A stretch of DNA of 35,633 nucleotides, taken from positions 1 through 35,633 of the forward strand of contig JAIEEY010000455.1 in assembly GCA_029067205.1 (NCBI GenBank), given 5' to 3'. This stretch comes from Lachnospiraceae bacterium (GTDB lineage: Bacteria > Bacillota > Clostridia > Lachnospirales > Lachnospiraceae). This document shows positions 1 through 7,783 of the stretch, piece after piece. How positions within the stretch are numbered: the first letter of the stretch is position 1; each line of letters starts with the position of its first letter. Below the pieces are notes generated by a model. It searched no databases. It saw only the letters and a list, made by a program, of their open reading frames with translations, and had not been told where the DNA came from. The position numbers were made by a program, and so were the translations under genes.

Positions 1-62
1 ACATAACAGAAGAAGAACTGAACAGTCTCAATATATTTTTTCCAATGGATATTGATAATTAA
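1..62 (+). CDS. 3' end of a truncated CDS (unknown product)
   Basis: The window opens inside an open frame that encodes about 19 residues ending FFPMDIDN and stops with TAA at 60-62. It is followed directly by a hairpin terminator, as expected for the last codons of a rightward gene. Too little protein is present to name a family. It could also be a chance open frame; the terminator at the right distance is the main support. Confidence 0.4.
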   Translation, partial: ITEEELNSLNIFFPMDIDN

Positions 63-78
63 GAATTTCAAATATATA

Positions 79-115
79 AAAAGTCCCAGACTTTACCTAA
101 AAATCTGAGACTTTT
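79..115. terminator. Bidirectional hairpin terminator
   Basis: Arms 79-90 and 104-115 pair over 12 positions with one C/A mismatch and a 13-nt loop. The A-rich and T-rich flanks give a U-tract in either direction. It lies between the convergent ends of the truncated gene (ends 62) and the DUF6465-like gene (ends 136), so it can serve both. Confidence 0.7.
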
Positions 116-135
116 ATGTGTAACATACTCTCCGC

Positions 136-837
136 TTAGTACAGGCTGATCCCAGAAGCATATCCATCAATTACATAATATGCCATATTCTCATCAACCT
201 TGATATAGACTTCAATACTCTTGATTGAGTCCGCCTTATGCCCTTCTGCAACATATGCTGCCTTTACTCTGTCAATAAGGCTATTCATAACTAAATCTTC
301 TCTGCCGCCAATCTGCAAAACAACCTTCTCTGATGCTGCTGCTTTTGCAGTTGTCTTTGACTTTGTCTTTGGTTCTGCTGCTTTCTCTTCCTTCTTTGCT
401 GTAGTTTTTGTAGCTGTCTTTGTATCTTCCTTCTTTGCTGCTCTTGTCCTTGTTGTCTTTGCAGCCTTTGTCTTCGGTTCTGTTTCCTTCTCTTCATTAA
501 CTGCAGCTGGCTCCTCTGTCTTTGGCTCCTCAGTTGTCACTTCAGCGGCTTCCACCTCTGTATTTACTTCTTCTGCTTCTGCTGTTACTTCAGCGGCTTT
601 TACCTCAGCTTTTGTATCAGCAGCTGCCTTAGCTGCACTGACTGATTTCTTTTCTACCTGTTTCTTTGCTGTTGATTTCTTTTCTACTGATTTTCTCACT
701 TCTAACCTCTCCTGATCTAAATCTTCTAATTTTATTTGTCCCAAAATCAAATTCCGAGAATCTGCTTTTTTCCCTGATGCAGAACTCTCCTTGGTCTTAG
801 AGACCCGTTTTTGTTTTGAACTGCCAGTAACTTTCAT
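136..837 (-). CDS. DUF6465-like protein with Lys/Ala/Glu-rich N-terminal tail
   Basis: The 233-aa protein has two parts. Residues 1 to about 165 are low-complexity and built from Lys, Ala, Glu and Thr (repeated AAK, KKE, TTAK, EEP), likely disordered or helical. Residues about 170-233 form a compact domain (starting VVLQIGGREDLVMNSLIDRV, ending YVIDGYASGISLY) that I associate with the Lachnospiraceae family DUF6465. AGGAGG sits 8 nt before the ATG and a good promoter lies at 939-967. No catalytic motif or membrane segment is visible. The tail resembles histone-like or AlgP-type tails, so a nucleic-acid or envelope role is possible, but the function is unknown. It appears monocistronic. Confidence 0.75.
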   Translation of the reverse strand: MKVTGSSKQKRVSKTKESSASGKKADSRNLILGQIKLEDLDQERLEVRKSVEKKSTAKKQVEKKSVSAAKAAADTKAEVKAAEVTAEAEEVNTEVEAAEVTTEEPKTEEPAAVNEEKETEPKTKAAKTTRTRAAKKEDTKTATKTTAKKEEKAAEPKTKSKTTAKAAASEKVVLQIGGREDLVMNSLIDRVKAAYVAEGHKADSIKSIEVYIKVDENMAYYVIDGYASGISLY

Positions 838-938
838 AATGCCATCCTCCTCTCATGCCTGTATTTTCCCTCAACAGCTATGTTCTGTCGCCAGCCAAAA
901 TACAGACTTCGAAATGATGCAAAATTACATGCATTAAT

Positions 939-967
939 ATGATATCACATTCACTCCCATATTTCAA
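939..967 (-). promoter_or_regulatory. Promoter of the DUF6465-like gene
   Basis: On the minus strand TTGAAA (962-967) and TATCAT (939-944) are 17 nt apart, with a TGn extended -10. This leaves an about 100-nt 5' UTR before the start codon at 837. Confidence 0.6.
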
Positions 968-1045
968 TTTATTTACATAAATTTTATGAATTAATTATAT
1001 GAATCTACTTTTTTCATTGCCATTCATTGACAAAAAGTGACAATA

Positions 1046-1190
1046 AAAAATCTGGCGTGTTTCAAAATCCACAATGATTAGTTGACAAATTACAGAAACA
1101 GATGCGTCCTATTTTGTCGTATTTAAAAGCTTTCCATGGCAATTTGTAAACATGCATTTGTCAACTAGAATTGAAACACGCCAAAAATCT
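1046..1190. mobile_element. MITE-like element (129 bp) with 8-bp target duplication
   Basis: GGCGTGTTTCAA at 1054-1065 is matched by its exact reverse complement at 1171-1182. A second inverted block, TAGTTGACAAAT (1079-1090), has its complement at 1156-1167. Identical 8-bp copies of AAAAATCT flank the element at 1046-1053 and 1183-1190, as a target site duplication. An 8-bp duplication and ends beginning GG resemble ISL3-family insertion sequences, so this may be a non-autonomous ISL3 relative. There is no transposase inside. It occupies most of the 409-nt gap between the DUF6465-like and DUF378 genes; the rest of that gap holds only the promoter at 939-967. Confidence 0.7.
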
Positions 1191-1249
1191 TTATCTAATG
1201 TATAATCCCTATCATATATGGTAATCCTATTCTTGGAGGAGGCGAAAAT

Positions 1250-1465
1250 ATGGGTAATAAATTAATTGATGGCATCGCATTGACCATTGCAATTATTGGT
1301 GCAGTAAACTGGGGATTGATTGGCTTCTTCGACTTTAATCTTGTCGCTACTGTTTTCGGCAGCATGACATGGCTCTCCAGAATTATCTATGCGCTTGTAG
1401 GCGTATGCGGCCTATATCTGATTTGTTTCTATATGAGACTTGGCAGCTCCACGTCAGAGGCATAG
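1250..1465 (+). CDS. DUF378 family small membrane protein
   Basis: A 71-aa protein with two hydrophobic segments (about residues 7-27 and 42-62) and the family-typical GAVNWGLIGF stretch, matching DUF378 (B. subtilis YuzA type), whose function is unknown. GGAGGAGG at 1235-1242 lies 7 nt before the ATG. TATAAT at 1201-1206 could be a -10 but I see no convincing -35, so a promoter at the MITE boundary is only a possibility. The gene converges on hflC, with a hairpin and repeat region between them. Confidence 0.85.
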   Translation: MGNKLIDGIALTIAIIGAVNWGLIGFFDFNLVATVFGSMTWLSRIIYALVGVCGLYLICFYMRLGSSTSEA

Positions 1466-1492
1466 CACACAGCATTGGTCTATGTTATATCG

Positions 1493-1524
1493 TGCCTGCG
1501 GTAAGAATTCTTTTACCGCAGGCA
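1493..1524. terminator. Perfect 12-bp hairpin after the DUF378 gene
   Basis: Arms 1493-1504 and 1513-1524 are perfectly complementary with an 8-nt loop. There is no clean U-tract on either side, so this may be a weak intrinsic terminator or a 3'-end stabiliser between convergent genes. Confidence 0.55.
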
Positions 1525-1584
1525 TGATAAGAATTATCATGATAATTCTTATCACGATAATTCTTATCACAATAATTCTTATCT
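1525..1584. repeat. Four 13-bp GATAATTCTTATC repeats, period 15
   Basis: Copies are at 1526-1538 (inverted), 1541-1553, 1556-1568 and 1571-1583 (first base changed). Each unit is itself an inverted repeat, GATAA-TTC-TTATC. The first two together make a 28-bp palindrome, and the last overlaps the stop codon of hflC. The flanking form TGATAATTCTTATCA is one base from the 7-1-7 Fur-box model, but the array lies between gene 3' ends rather than at a promoter. Confidence 0.85.
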
Positions 1585-2448
1585 GTTATAAAAAATCTGT
1601 GTGATCGGTGAATCCTTGTCAAGAATAATCGTCTTATTCCCACCTTTTATGGAGTTTTTTAACGCATCTAAGCTTCTTGTAAAACTGTAAAAATCTGCTT
1701 TCATATCTCCATCATATGCAGCTGCGATCTCCCGCATGTATTCCGCCTCACCTTCCGCTTTCAATATTTCGGCTTTCTTGTTTGCTTCCGAGATCATCAA
1801 CGCTGTTTCCTTGTCCGTCGTATTGCGGATTTTCTGTGCATCAGAATTTCCCTCTGCCGTGTATGTTGCTGCGATATTCTCACGCTCTGATATCATTCTC
1901 TCAAAGACTGCATTCTTATTGTCTTCCGGCAGATCAAGAAGCTTGATCTCAACCGTGGTAATCTCGATTCCATACTGATTAATCCCAGTGACATTTTCCA
2001 TGATCAGACTGGTAAGCTTCTGACCCCTTGCTGCAATAATGTCTGCCTGTGTCATACTGCTTATCACATTTTTGATCGAGTTATAAACTGCCACATTGAT
2101 CCTGCCCTCAGCGTTCTGGCTGGACGTATTCAGCGTCTGCGCAAAAACCTTTGGATCCGTGACCCGCCACAGGACGAAGCTGTCTACGATCATCGATTTT
2201 TTATCCTGCGTGATTACATCTGACTTGGCAATATCATAGAGCAGCAATTCCTTGGAGACAGTATCTTTTTCCTGTATAAACGGCACCTTAAAATATAATC
2301 CGGATTCCGATATCACTCTCTCAATTCTTCCAAATTCACGCACTAATCCATACTGGTTTTCCTTGATGATAAATGCCGAATTTGCCAGCACCACAAGAGC
2401 CGCCACCAAAATGATGATGCCAAATATACTGCTAAACTTTTTCTTCAT
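1579..2448 (-). CDS. hflC: HflC-type SPFH/band 7 membrane protein
   Basis: A 289-aa protein with a single N-terminal membrane segment (about residues 7-26) followed by a band-7/SPFH domain beginning ENQYGLVREFGR and a coiled-coil region (TAEGNSDAQKIRN, KAEILKAEGEAEYMREIAAA), the usual HflC order. In proteobacteria HflC and HflK form a membrane ring that restrains the FtsH protease; in Clostridia the same role is inferred by homology. Its start follows the hflK stop by 2 nt, with GGAGG inside the hflK 3' end, so the two are probably translationally coupled. The stop overlaps the last GATAATTCTTATC repeat. Confidence 0.92.
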   Translation of the reverse strand: MKKKFSSIFGIIILVAALVVLANSAFIIKENQYGLVREFGRIERVISESGLYFKVPFIQEKDTVSKELLLYDIAKSDVITQDKKSMIVDSFVLWRVTDPKVFAQTLNTSSQNAEGRINVAVYNSIKNVISSMTQADIIAARGQKLTSLIMENVTGINQYGIEITTVEIKLLDLPEDNKNAVFERMISERENIAATYTAEGNSDAQKIRNTTDKETALMISEANKKAEILKAEGEAEYMREIAAAYDGDMKADFYSFTRSLDALKNSIKGGNKTIILDKDSPITQIFYNR

Positions 2449-2450
2449 GT

Positions 2451-3518
2451 CTATTGTCCCTCCTGTGTATTGGCTTCACTCGAAGAAGCTTCAGACTTGT
2501 TACCTGTGATATTCTCCAACTGCAGTTCATCGAGATACAGCGTTTTATTCAGATCACCGCTTCCATCATCAATGATAAGCTTTACACCTGGAAGTACTTC
2601 TTCCATTGCCTCATAGAACATTCTCTGCTTTGTCAGAAGCGGATTCTTCTCATACTCCGCATACATCTCATTAAATCTTGCCGCCTGCGCAATTCCTTCA
2701 TTCACCCGCGCCTGCTTAGCAGCTTCAGCCTCTTGTGTGATCTGGTCTGCCTTTGCACTCGCCTCGGGCAGCTTTTCATTTCTATATTTATTGGCATTGT
2801 TGATCGCAGTTTCCTTGCCCTGCTTTGCTGTCTCGACTGCCTTGAACGCCTCTATGACGTTTTCTGTAGGCGGCTCCGCATCCTGCATTGAGATATTGAC
2901 AAGCATTAATCCGATATCCTGCTCTTCGAGTTTCTCTATGATCATTTCCTTAATTTCAGCCTGTATCTTGCTCTTTCCAGTGGTAATCACATCGTCCACA
3001 ATGTAATTGCTGATAATATTTCTGATACAAGACTGGGCAATATTTTTGAGTATTTCCTTAGGCTGTCTGGAATTATACAGATATTTCACAGGATCAGACA
3101 CCTTGTACTCTACATAAAAATCCACATTTACAAAATTAAAATCCGAAGTGATCATCAGTGATTCATCATCGATCTGTTCCTGGCTGGCGCTGTCATCACC
3201 GCCTGATCTGTATCCGATGGGAAATCCTAAAATTGTGGTATTTACTTTTGTCACTTTTTGTACAAAAGGAATCTTAAAATGCAGACCTGATGTCACTACA
3301 CTGCCAGCATGACCAAATGTAGTAACCACCCCTTGTTCCTGCTCTCCAATGGAATAGACGGACTCCAACGCCAATACAGCAAATATCATCAGACCGACTA
3401 TACTTGCAACTATTTTACCATAGGATCTGCTGCCTTTTCTCGATGTCTTATTTTTCGTGTTATTTCCTTCATTCCCCGAACCGTTTCCGGGATTAAATTC
3501 TCTAAAGTTCTCTGCCAT
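2451..3518 (-). CDS. hflK: HflK-type SPFH/band 7 membrane protein
   Basis: A 355-aa protein. A polar Gly/Asn-rich cytoplasmic head (residues 1-30) precedes one membrane helix (about 33-53), then the SPFH domain (QGVVTTFGHAGSVVTSGLHF), a helical stretch rich in Ala/Glu/Lys (EASAKADQITQEAEAAKQAR) and an acidic Ser/Glu-rich tail. This order is typical of HflK, the partner of HflC. AGGAG lies 6 nt before the ATG. Upstream is pepD with an 18-nt gap, so pepD-hflK-hflC looks like one operon. Pairing of these membrane proteins with a cytosolic dipeptidase may point to linked protein turnover, but that is inference. Confidence 0.92.
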   Translation of the reverse strand: MAENFREFNPGNGSGNEGNNTKNKTSRKGSRSYGKIVASIVGLMIFAVLALESVYSIGEQEQGVVTTFGHAGSVVTSGLHFKIPFVQKVTKVNTTILGFPIGYRSGGDDSASQEQIDDESLMITSDFNFVNVDFYVEYKVSDPVKYLYNSRQPKEILKNIAQSCIRNIISNYIVDDVITTGKSKIQAEIKEMIIEKLEEQDIGLMLVNISMQDAEPPTENVIEAFKAVETAKQGKETAINNANKYRNEKLPEASAKADQITQEAEAAKQARVNEGIAQAARFNEMYAEYEKNPLLTKQRMFYEAMEEVLPGVKLIIDDGSGDLNKTLYLDELQLENITGNKSEASSSEANTQEGQ

Positions 3519-3536
3519 TCTGTTTTCTCCTAGTTC

Positions 3537-4991
3537 TTACTCCTCTTTTTGCCTGAGGACTTCCAACAAATATTCCCACATTCTTGCCGTTGAAGAGATA
3601 CTCAGACGTTCTTCCGTAGTATGAATATCAAAGATATCCGGACCAAAGGATACACAATCAAGCCCTGGAATCTTTGATATCATGATGCCGCATTCCAGAC
3701 CGGCATGAAGTGCCTCCACCTGCACATCCTTACCAAACATTTCTTTGTATATCCTTACCATGTCAGCCCTTAGTTTTGAGTCCGGATCAAACTGCCAGCC
3801 AGGATATTCCCCGTGCGTTTCTGTGTATCCGCCAAATATTCCAGTCAATGTTTCCAGTTGAAGGTTGACTTTATGCTTTGCAGTCTCGATTGCACTCCTG
3901 ATTGCACTGCTTGCAACCACTTCATTGTCACAAGTCTTTAATATGCCGACATTCAACGACGTTTCGACCAATCCGTCTATATCCGCACTCATAGCCACTA
4001 CTCCGTTCGGAACCAGCACCAGAAACGACAAAACCCTATCGGTACTATCATCTTCAAATACTACTGTCGCATTCCTCTCCACCCCTTCTACTTTTATGCA
4101 CAAATTCTTTTCTTTAGACTTCTTCTCATTTTTCTCTTCTGCCTCTATCCTGTTCAACTCTGCAATAAAGTCTTCTTTTTTATCTGCTGCAAGGCATACA
4201 ACAGCTGCTGCCTCACGTGGAATCGCATTATCCTTTTCCCCGCCGCTGATCTCTGCCAGCTGGAATGGGACTTTCCTGCGGATTTGCTGCAATGTGATTC
4301 CCAGCAGTTTAATGGCATTTGCATGTTCTTTATTGATTTCTGTTCCGGAATGTCCGCCCAGAAGCCCCCTTACAGAAACTTTCAGGAATATTCCTCCATC
4401 ACTTGTCTCCGTTGTAACCGGAATGTGGCAATCCGTTCTCATACCACCTGCACAGCTCGTCAGGAGGATTCCCTCTTCCTCCGAATCAATGTTCAACATT
4501 CTCTTTGCTTTTAACATGGACAGGTCGATTGCCGTAGCGCCTTCCATCCCGGTCTCTTCGTCCGTCGTAATAACTGCTTCAATACGCGGGTGCGCAATAT
4601 CCCCGGAATCAAGGATTGCAAGAATGTAAGCCACTGCGATGCCGTCATCTCCGCCAAGACTCGTTCCCTCAGCATAGATAAAGTCTCCGTCTACTTTTAA
4701 CCTGAGCGGATCCTTTTCCAAATCAATGTCACAGTCATTCTTTTTCACTGCAACCATATCCATATGCCCCTGCAGAATAATGGGCGGGACAGACTCATAG
4801 CCGGCGGAAGCTTCCTTGATGATGATCACATTGTTGCTTGCATCCCTTATATGAAACAATCCCCTGTCTTTGGCAAACTGTGCAAGATAGCTGCTGATTC
4901 CGTCAAGATTTCCAGAGCCGTGTGGTATCCTGCATATTTCCTCAAAATAATAATATACTTTCTTTGGTCCCAAATTCTCTAATACCCTCAT
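3537..4991 (-). CDS. pepD: Aminoacyl-histidine dipeptidase (M20 family)
   Basis: A 484-aa zinc aminopeptidase of the PepD type, which releases N-terminal residues from Xaa-His and other dipeptides in the cytosol. The M20 metal and catalytic residues can be read directly: H76 and D78 in GHMDM, D115/D116 in GGDD, E145/E146 in TTDEETGMEGA, D169 in NIDSEEEG and H457 in DIHTTEERLS. The length matches E. coli PepD (about 485). GAGGT lies 7 nt before the ATG. It heads an operon with hflK and hflC. The 186-nt upstream gap is AT-rich and has a TATAAT-like box at 5054-5059 but no clear -35. Confidence 0.93.
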   Translation of the reverse strand: MRVLENLGPKKVYYYFEEICRIPHGSGNLDGISSYLAQFAKDRGLFHIRDASNNVIIIKEASAGYESVPPIILQGHMDMVAVKKNDCDIDLEKDPLRLKVDGDFIYAEGTSLGGDDGIAVAYILAILDSGDIAHPRIEAVITTDEETGMEGATAIDLSMLKAKRMLNIDSEEEGILLTSCAGGMRTDCHIPVTTETSDGGIFLKVSVRGLLGGHSGTEINKEHANAIKLLGITLQQIRRKVPFQLAEISGGEKDNAIPREAAAVVCLAADKKEDFIAELNRIEAEEKNEKKSKEKNLCIKVEGVERNATVVFEDDSTDRVLSFLVLVPNGVVAMSADIDGLVETSLNVGILKTCDNEVVASSAIRSAIETAKHKVNLQLETLTGIFGGYTETHGEYPGWQFDPDSKLRADMVRIYKEMFGKDVQVEALHAGLECGIMISKIPGLDCVSFGPDIFDIHTTEERLSISSTARMWEYLLEVLRQKEE

Positions 4992-5177
4992 GTTTTTACC
5001 TCATTTCCACATTGGGAACTTATAAGAAATAACAATTCTTATCATGTACCCTAATTATAATATATCTAATTTATGGATTATTCATACCTTTCTAAATATA
5101 GCAGATAATTCAAATATAATAAACTTACCTCCCAAAATTTTTACAAAGTTTTCATCACAAATTCTTTAATTTTCATA

Positions 5178-6353
5178 TTAATGGTTCATGGGCAGGTATT
5201 GACTTGCAATCTTATCCTCGGGGTTCTTTTCCACCATATACAGCACAATGACAAAGAGCCATTCCAATGGTTTCATGGCAAGGTACACAACGTCTGCTGT
5301 AAATGCAGTATTGATATGCTTTGATACCGGGTATCCATAATCGTCATAAAATTTCCTTATTACTCTATGAAACCTCGGGACACGCTCCTGAATCATCTGT
5401 TCAAAAGCATTTGCCACACAAAGCTGACGGTTCACGACGATTTTTTCATTCCGCCGTATTCCATACCGAAGCGGCTTCACCAGTTTTTTGTGCCCTCTCA
5501 GTGATACCGTGCATAAATAGTGGGTGTCATATGCAACTGGCGGCGGTGATATCTCTTTTGACAGGATCCAGTCGCTTGTCCTGGTAAATGCAAGTATAAT
5601 ACTGTCAGGCTGCTGACCAAACAGTGTCAAGATCACAGTGAGTACTGCCAGGAGCGGAAGCATTGCCAAAACTGCCATCAAATACTTTCCCATACTTTTT
5701 ACAAAGAAGTTGTTCACCTGATTCATCAGGGGATTATCATAATTCTTGCTGCTTTGCTCCTGTGCCTTCTCTTTCATCATAGTTATCATAAGATAAATGC
5801 AGTGAATCAGAAACAGTACAGGCACGATACACAGACAAAAAATAAGGAAGTAATCAAACTCATCCAGTGATACTTTCCAGTTTTTCAAGTATTCCTCATC
5901 CATGGCTCCTATGAGTCCGCTTATATCAGCCGGCTGTGCATGAACTCCCATGAGCAGCTGAAACAGAAACACGATGCAGAGCAGCATTCCTGCATACATG
6001 CCACCAAGCAGGAAAACTTCTGTTAATGGCGGAAATTTCTTTGTGCAGAACTTTAGTGTTATATAACTTGCAAACCCCAGCAGGGCAAACAACAGGATTG
6101 CCATACTATATTCCAGATTAACAGGTTCATGCGCTGATTCTGACCCCCATATATTGATTGGTTTATCATATGATGGCAGTTCCCACAACCTATATGCCGC
6201 ATACATATATATACTTCCTATTGAAAACGCAATCAGTTCAAACGCAAGATTCTGCTTCTTTTTTACCGCAAAAACGATTTCCATGATAATCATGACTGGG
6301 GGCAGTCCCAGCACCGCCCCTACAATACTTGACGATATAATTTCCCTTAACAT
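5178..6353 (-). CDS. Six-TM membrane protein, DUF6688-like
   Basis: From the preferred start the protein has 391 aa, with about six hydrophobic segments in the first 275 residues. A conserved-looking cytosolic C-terminal part includes YLCTVSLRGHKKLVKPLRYG and VNRQLCVANAFEQMIQERVPRF, resembling the family I know as DUF6688; its function is unknown. The frame stays open to a TTG at 6452, but no ribosome site precedes that or the nearby ATG. The ATG at 6353 has AAGGGG 7 nt upstream, so it is chosen. The gene follows rplT by 185 nt on the same strand. A transporter or envelope role is possible but unsupported. Confidence 0.7.
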   Translation of the reverse strand: MLREIISSSIVGAVLGLPPVMIIMEIVFAVKKKQNLAFELIAFSIGSIYMYAAYRLWELPSYDKPINIWGSESAHEPVNLEYSMAILLFALLGFASYITLKFCTKKFPPLTEVFLLGGMYAGMLLCIVFLFQLLMGVHAQPADISGLIGAMDEEYLKNWKVSLDEFDYFLIFCLCIVPVLFLIHCIYLMITMMKEKAQEQSSKNYDNPLMNQVNNFFVKSMGKYLMAVLAMLPLLAVLTVILTLFGQQPDSIILAFTRTSDWILSKEISPPPVAYDTHYLCTVSLRGHKKLVKPLRYGIRRNEKIVVNRQLCVANAFEQMIQERVPRFHRVIRKFYDDYGYPVSKHINTAFTADVVYLAMKPLEWLFVIVLYMVEKNPEDKIASQYLPMNH

Positions 6354-6472
6354 GCTTATACCCCTTGCGTGCTCCGGCACACATACCAATCGATAGTTTG
6401 AAAGCGACCTTCTAGCTAACTCTATACCTCGTCCATCTATCAACATCACCAATGAAACAAATAAAGGATATC

Positions 6473-6496
6473 ATCATGAAAAATTGCTTTCATGAT
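6473..6496 (-). terminator. Hairpin after rplT
   Basis: Arms 6473-6481 and 6488-6496 (ATCATGAAA/TTTCATGAT) form a perfect 9-bp stem with a 6-nt loop, 40 nt downstream of the rplT stop. The U-tract is poor, so termination would be partial. It may instead mark the 3' end of the infC operon. Confidence 0.45.
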
Positions 6497-6537
6497 AATA
6501 CCCCCTTTTAACAATATCATTCACTTAACAGGAATGA

Positions 6538-6891
6538 TCATGCACTCTTCTTCGCAAGCTCTGCAAGTGTCTTGAAGCCCTCTGCATCGTTAACTGCCAT
6601 CTCTGCAAGCATCTTTCTGTTGATATCTATTCCTGCAACCTTTAATCCATGCATCATCTTGCTGTATGATAAGCCGTTCATTCTGGCAGCAGCATTGATA
6701 CGTGCGATCCAGAGCTGTCTGAACTGACGTTTTCTCTCTTTCCTGCCAGCGTATGAGGAAGCCAATGCCCTCATAACGGACTGTTTTGCTACCCTGTACT
6801 GCTTTGATCTTGCTCCCCTGTAACCTTTCGCAAGTTTCAATACCCTGTTATGTTTCTTCTTTGCGTTTAAACCGCCTTTAATTCTTGCCAT
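6538..6891 (-). CDS. rplT: 50S ribosomal protein L20
   Basis: A 117-aa basic protein with the full L20 sequence ([40 protein letters not shown]). L20 is an early assembly protein of the large subunit that binds 23S rRNA and, in many bacteria, also its own operon leader. AGGAGG lies 8 nt before the ATG. It is the last gene of infC-rpmI-rplT, 40 nt after rpmI. Confidence 0.98.
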   Translation of the reverse strand: MARIKGGLNAKKKHNRVLKLAKGYRGARSKQYRVAKQSVMRALASSYAGRKERKRQFRQLWIARINAAARMNGLSYSKMMHGLKVAGIDINRKMLAEMAVNDAEGFKTLAELAKKSA

Positions 6892-6931
6892 TTTCTAAAC
6901 CCTCCTAACAAATAATCGCCTTTACCAACCC

Positions 6932-7129
6932 TTACAAGTATGGTAAGATCTTCTTCATATTCTTAACATTGGTTGCATCTGTGATGGCAGCCTTTCTAAG
7001 ATTTCTCTTTCTCTTCCTGGTCTTCTTTGTCAAGATATGGCTTTTATAAGCTTTTGCCCTTTTTAATTTACCTGTTCCTGTTACTTTAAAGCGCTTTGCA
7101 GCTGAACTGCTGGTTTTCATTTTTGGCAT
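6932..7129 (-). CDS. rpmI: 50S ribosomal protein L35
   Basis: A 65-aa, very basic protein with the L35 signature ([35 protein letters not shown]). It is a large-subunit protein, middle gene of infC-rpmI-rplT. AGGAGG lies 8 nt before the ATG. The gap to infC is 147 nt, unusually long for this operon, and holds two stable hairpins. Confidence 0.98.
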   Translation of the reverse strand: MPKMKTSSSAAKRFKVTGTGKLKRAKAYKSHILTKKTRKRKRNLRKAAITDATNVKNMKKILPYL

Positions 7130-7183
7130 AACTCATTCCTCCTAAACTCATAATAATACCTATGCAATTGCCAAATTCCTGCG

Positions 7184-7235
7184 AATTTGTGCCCTGCACA
7201 AATTTGCTGTATGAAAAATCCATGATTTTTCATAC
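7184..7235. other. Two perfect hairpins in the infC-rpmI spacer
   Basis: Hairpin one pairs 7184-7192 with 7196-7204 (9 bp, 3-nt loop). Hairpin two pairs 7209-7220 with 7224-7235 (12 bp, 3-nt loop). On the plus strand the second is followed by TTTTT, giving the form of an antisense-direction terminator. On the sense strand they lack a U-tract and may act in mRNA processing or in setting infC against rpmI-rplT levels. Confidence 0.6.
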
Positions 7236-7276
7236 TTTTTATCTTTTAACTGTTATAAGCCGTTCCCTGAAACTGC

Positions 7277-7783
7277 TTATCGTTTTTCAGCTAAAAACAT
7301 TGTCATAGTCCTACCCTCTACCCTGGGTTCTTTCTCCACCACTGCGATATCGCTCAGGCTCTCGCCAAAATCTACAAGAATATGTTTGCTGTTCTGCATA
7401 TGAGCCATCTCACGCCCCCGAAAACGCAGTGTAACTTTTACCTTATCACCTTTGGAAAGGAATTTGCGGGCAGCATTTATCTTCGTGTTCAAGTCATTAG
7501 TGTCGATATTGGGAGACAAACGAATTTCTTTTACGTCGATTACCTTTTGCTTTTTCTTGGCTTCCTTCTCTTTTCTTGTCTGTTCATACTTGAACTTACC
7601 ATAATCAACTATCTTACACACAGGCGGCTTTGCTGTGGGCGCTATCTTCACAAGATCGACTCCTGCTTCCTCCGCCAGTCTCATGGCCTCTCTGGATGAC
7701 ATGATACCAAGCTGTTCACCATCCTCACCAATCACGCGCACCTCTCTGTCCCTAATTTGTTCGTTAATCATTAAATCGCTAAT
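7277..7783 (-). CDS. infC: Translation initiation factor IF-3, probable ATT start
   Basis: A 168-aa IF-3, which binds the 30S subunit, checks the start codon and keeps subunits apart. The N-terminal domain begins INEQIRDREVRVIGEDGEQL and the C-terminal domain contains VKVTLRFRGREMAH. An in-frame ATG at 7771 has no nearby ribosome site. Twelve nt upstream an ATT at 7781-7783 (coding SDLM before INEQ) lies 7 nt after GGAGGTG (7791-7797). Rare AUU/AUC starts are characteristic of infC and allow IF-3 to limit its own synthesis, so ATT is the preferred start. If only ATG were accepted, the protein would be 164 aa. Confidence 0.95.
   Translation of the reverse strand: MSDLMINEQIRDREVRVIGEDGEQLGIMSSREAMRLAEEAGVDLVKIAPTAKPPVCKIVDYGKFKYEQTRKEKEAKKKQKVIDVKEIRLSPNIDTNDLNTKINAARKFLSKGDKVKVTLRFRGREMAHMQNSKHILVDFGESLSDIAVVEKEPRVEGRTMTMFLAEKR

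Noticed and set aside
221-715. 164-aa Ser/Phe/Ala-rich frame opposite the DUF6465-like gene
   Set aside because: It is the mirror of the Lys/Ala/Glu-rich low-complexity region and has no ribosome site.
1525-1584. Possible CRISPR array
   Set aside because: The units are 13 bp with 2-bp gaps, far too short for repeat-spacer structure, and there are no cas genes.
3865-4629. 254-aa open frame on the plus strand
   Set aside because: It lies entirely antisense to pepD, whose catalytic motifs are clear; its own translation is Ser-rich, without recognisable motifs or a ribosome site.
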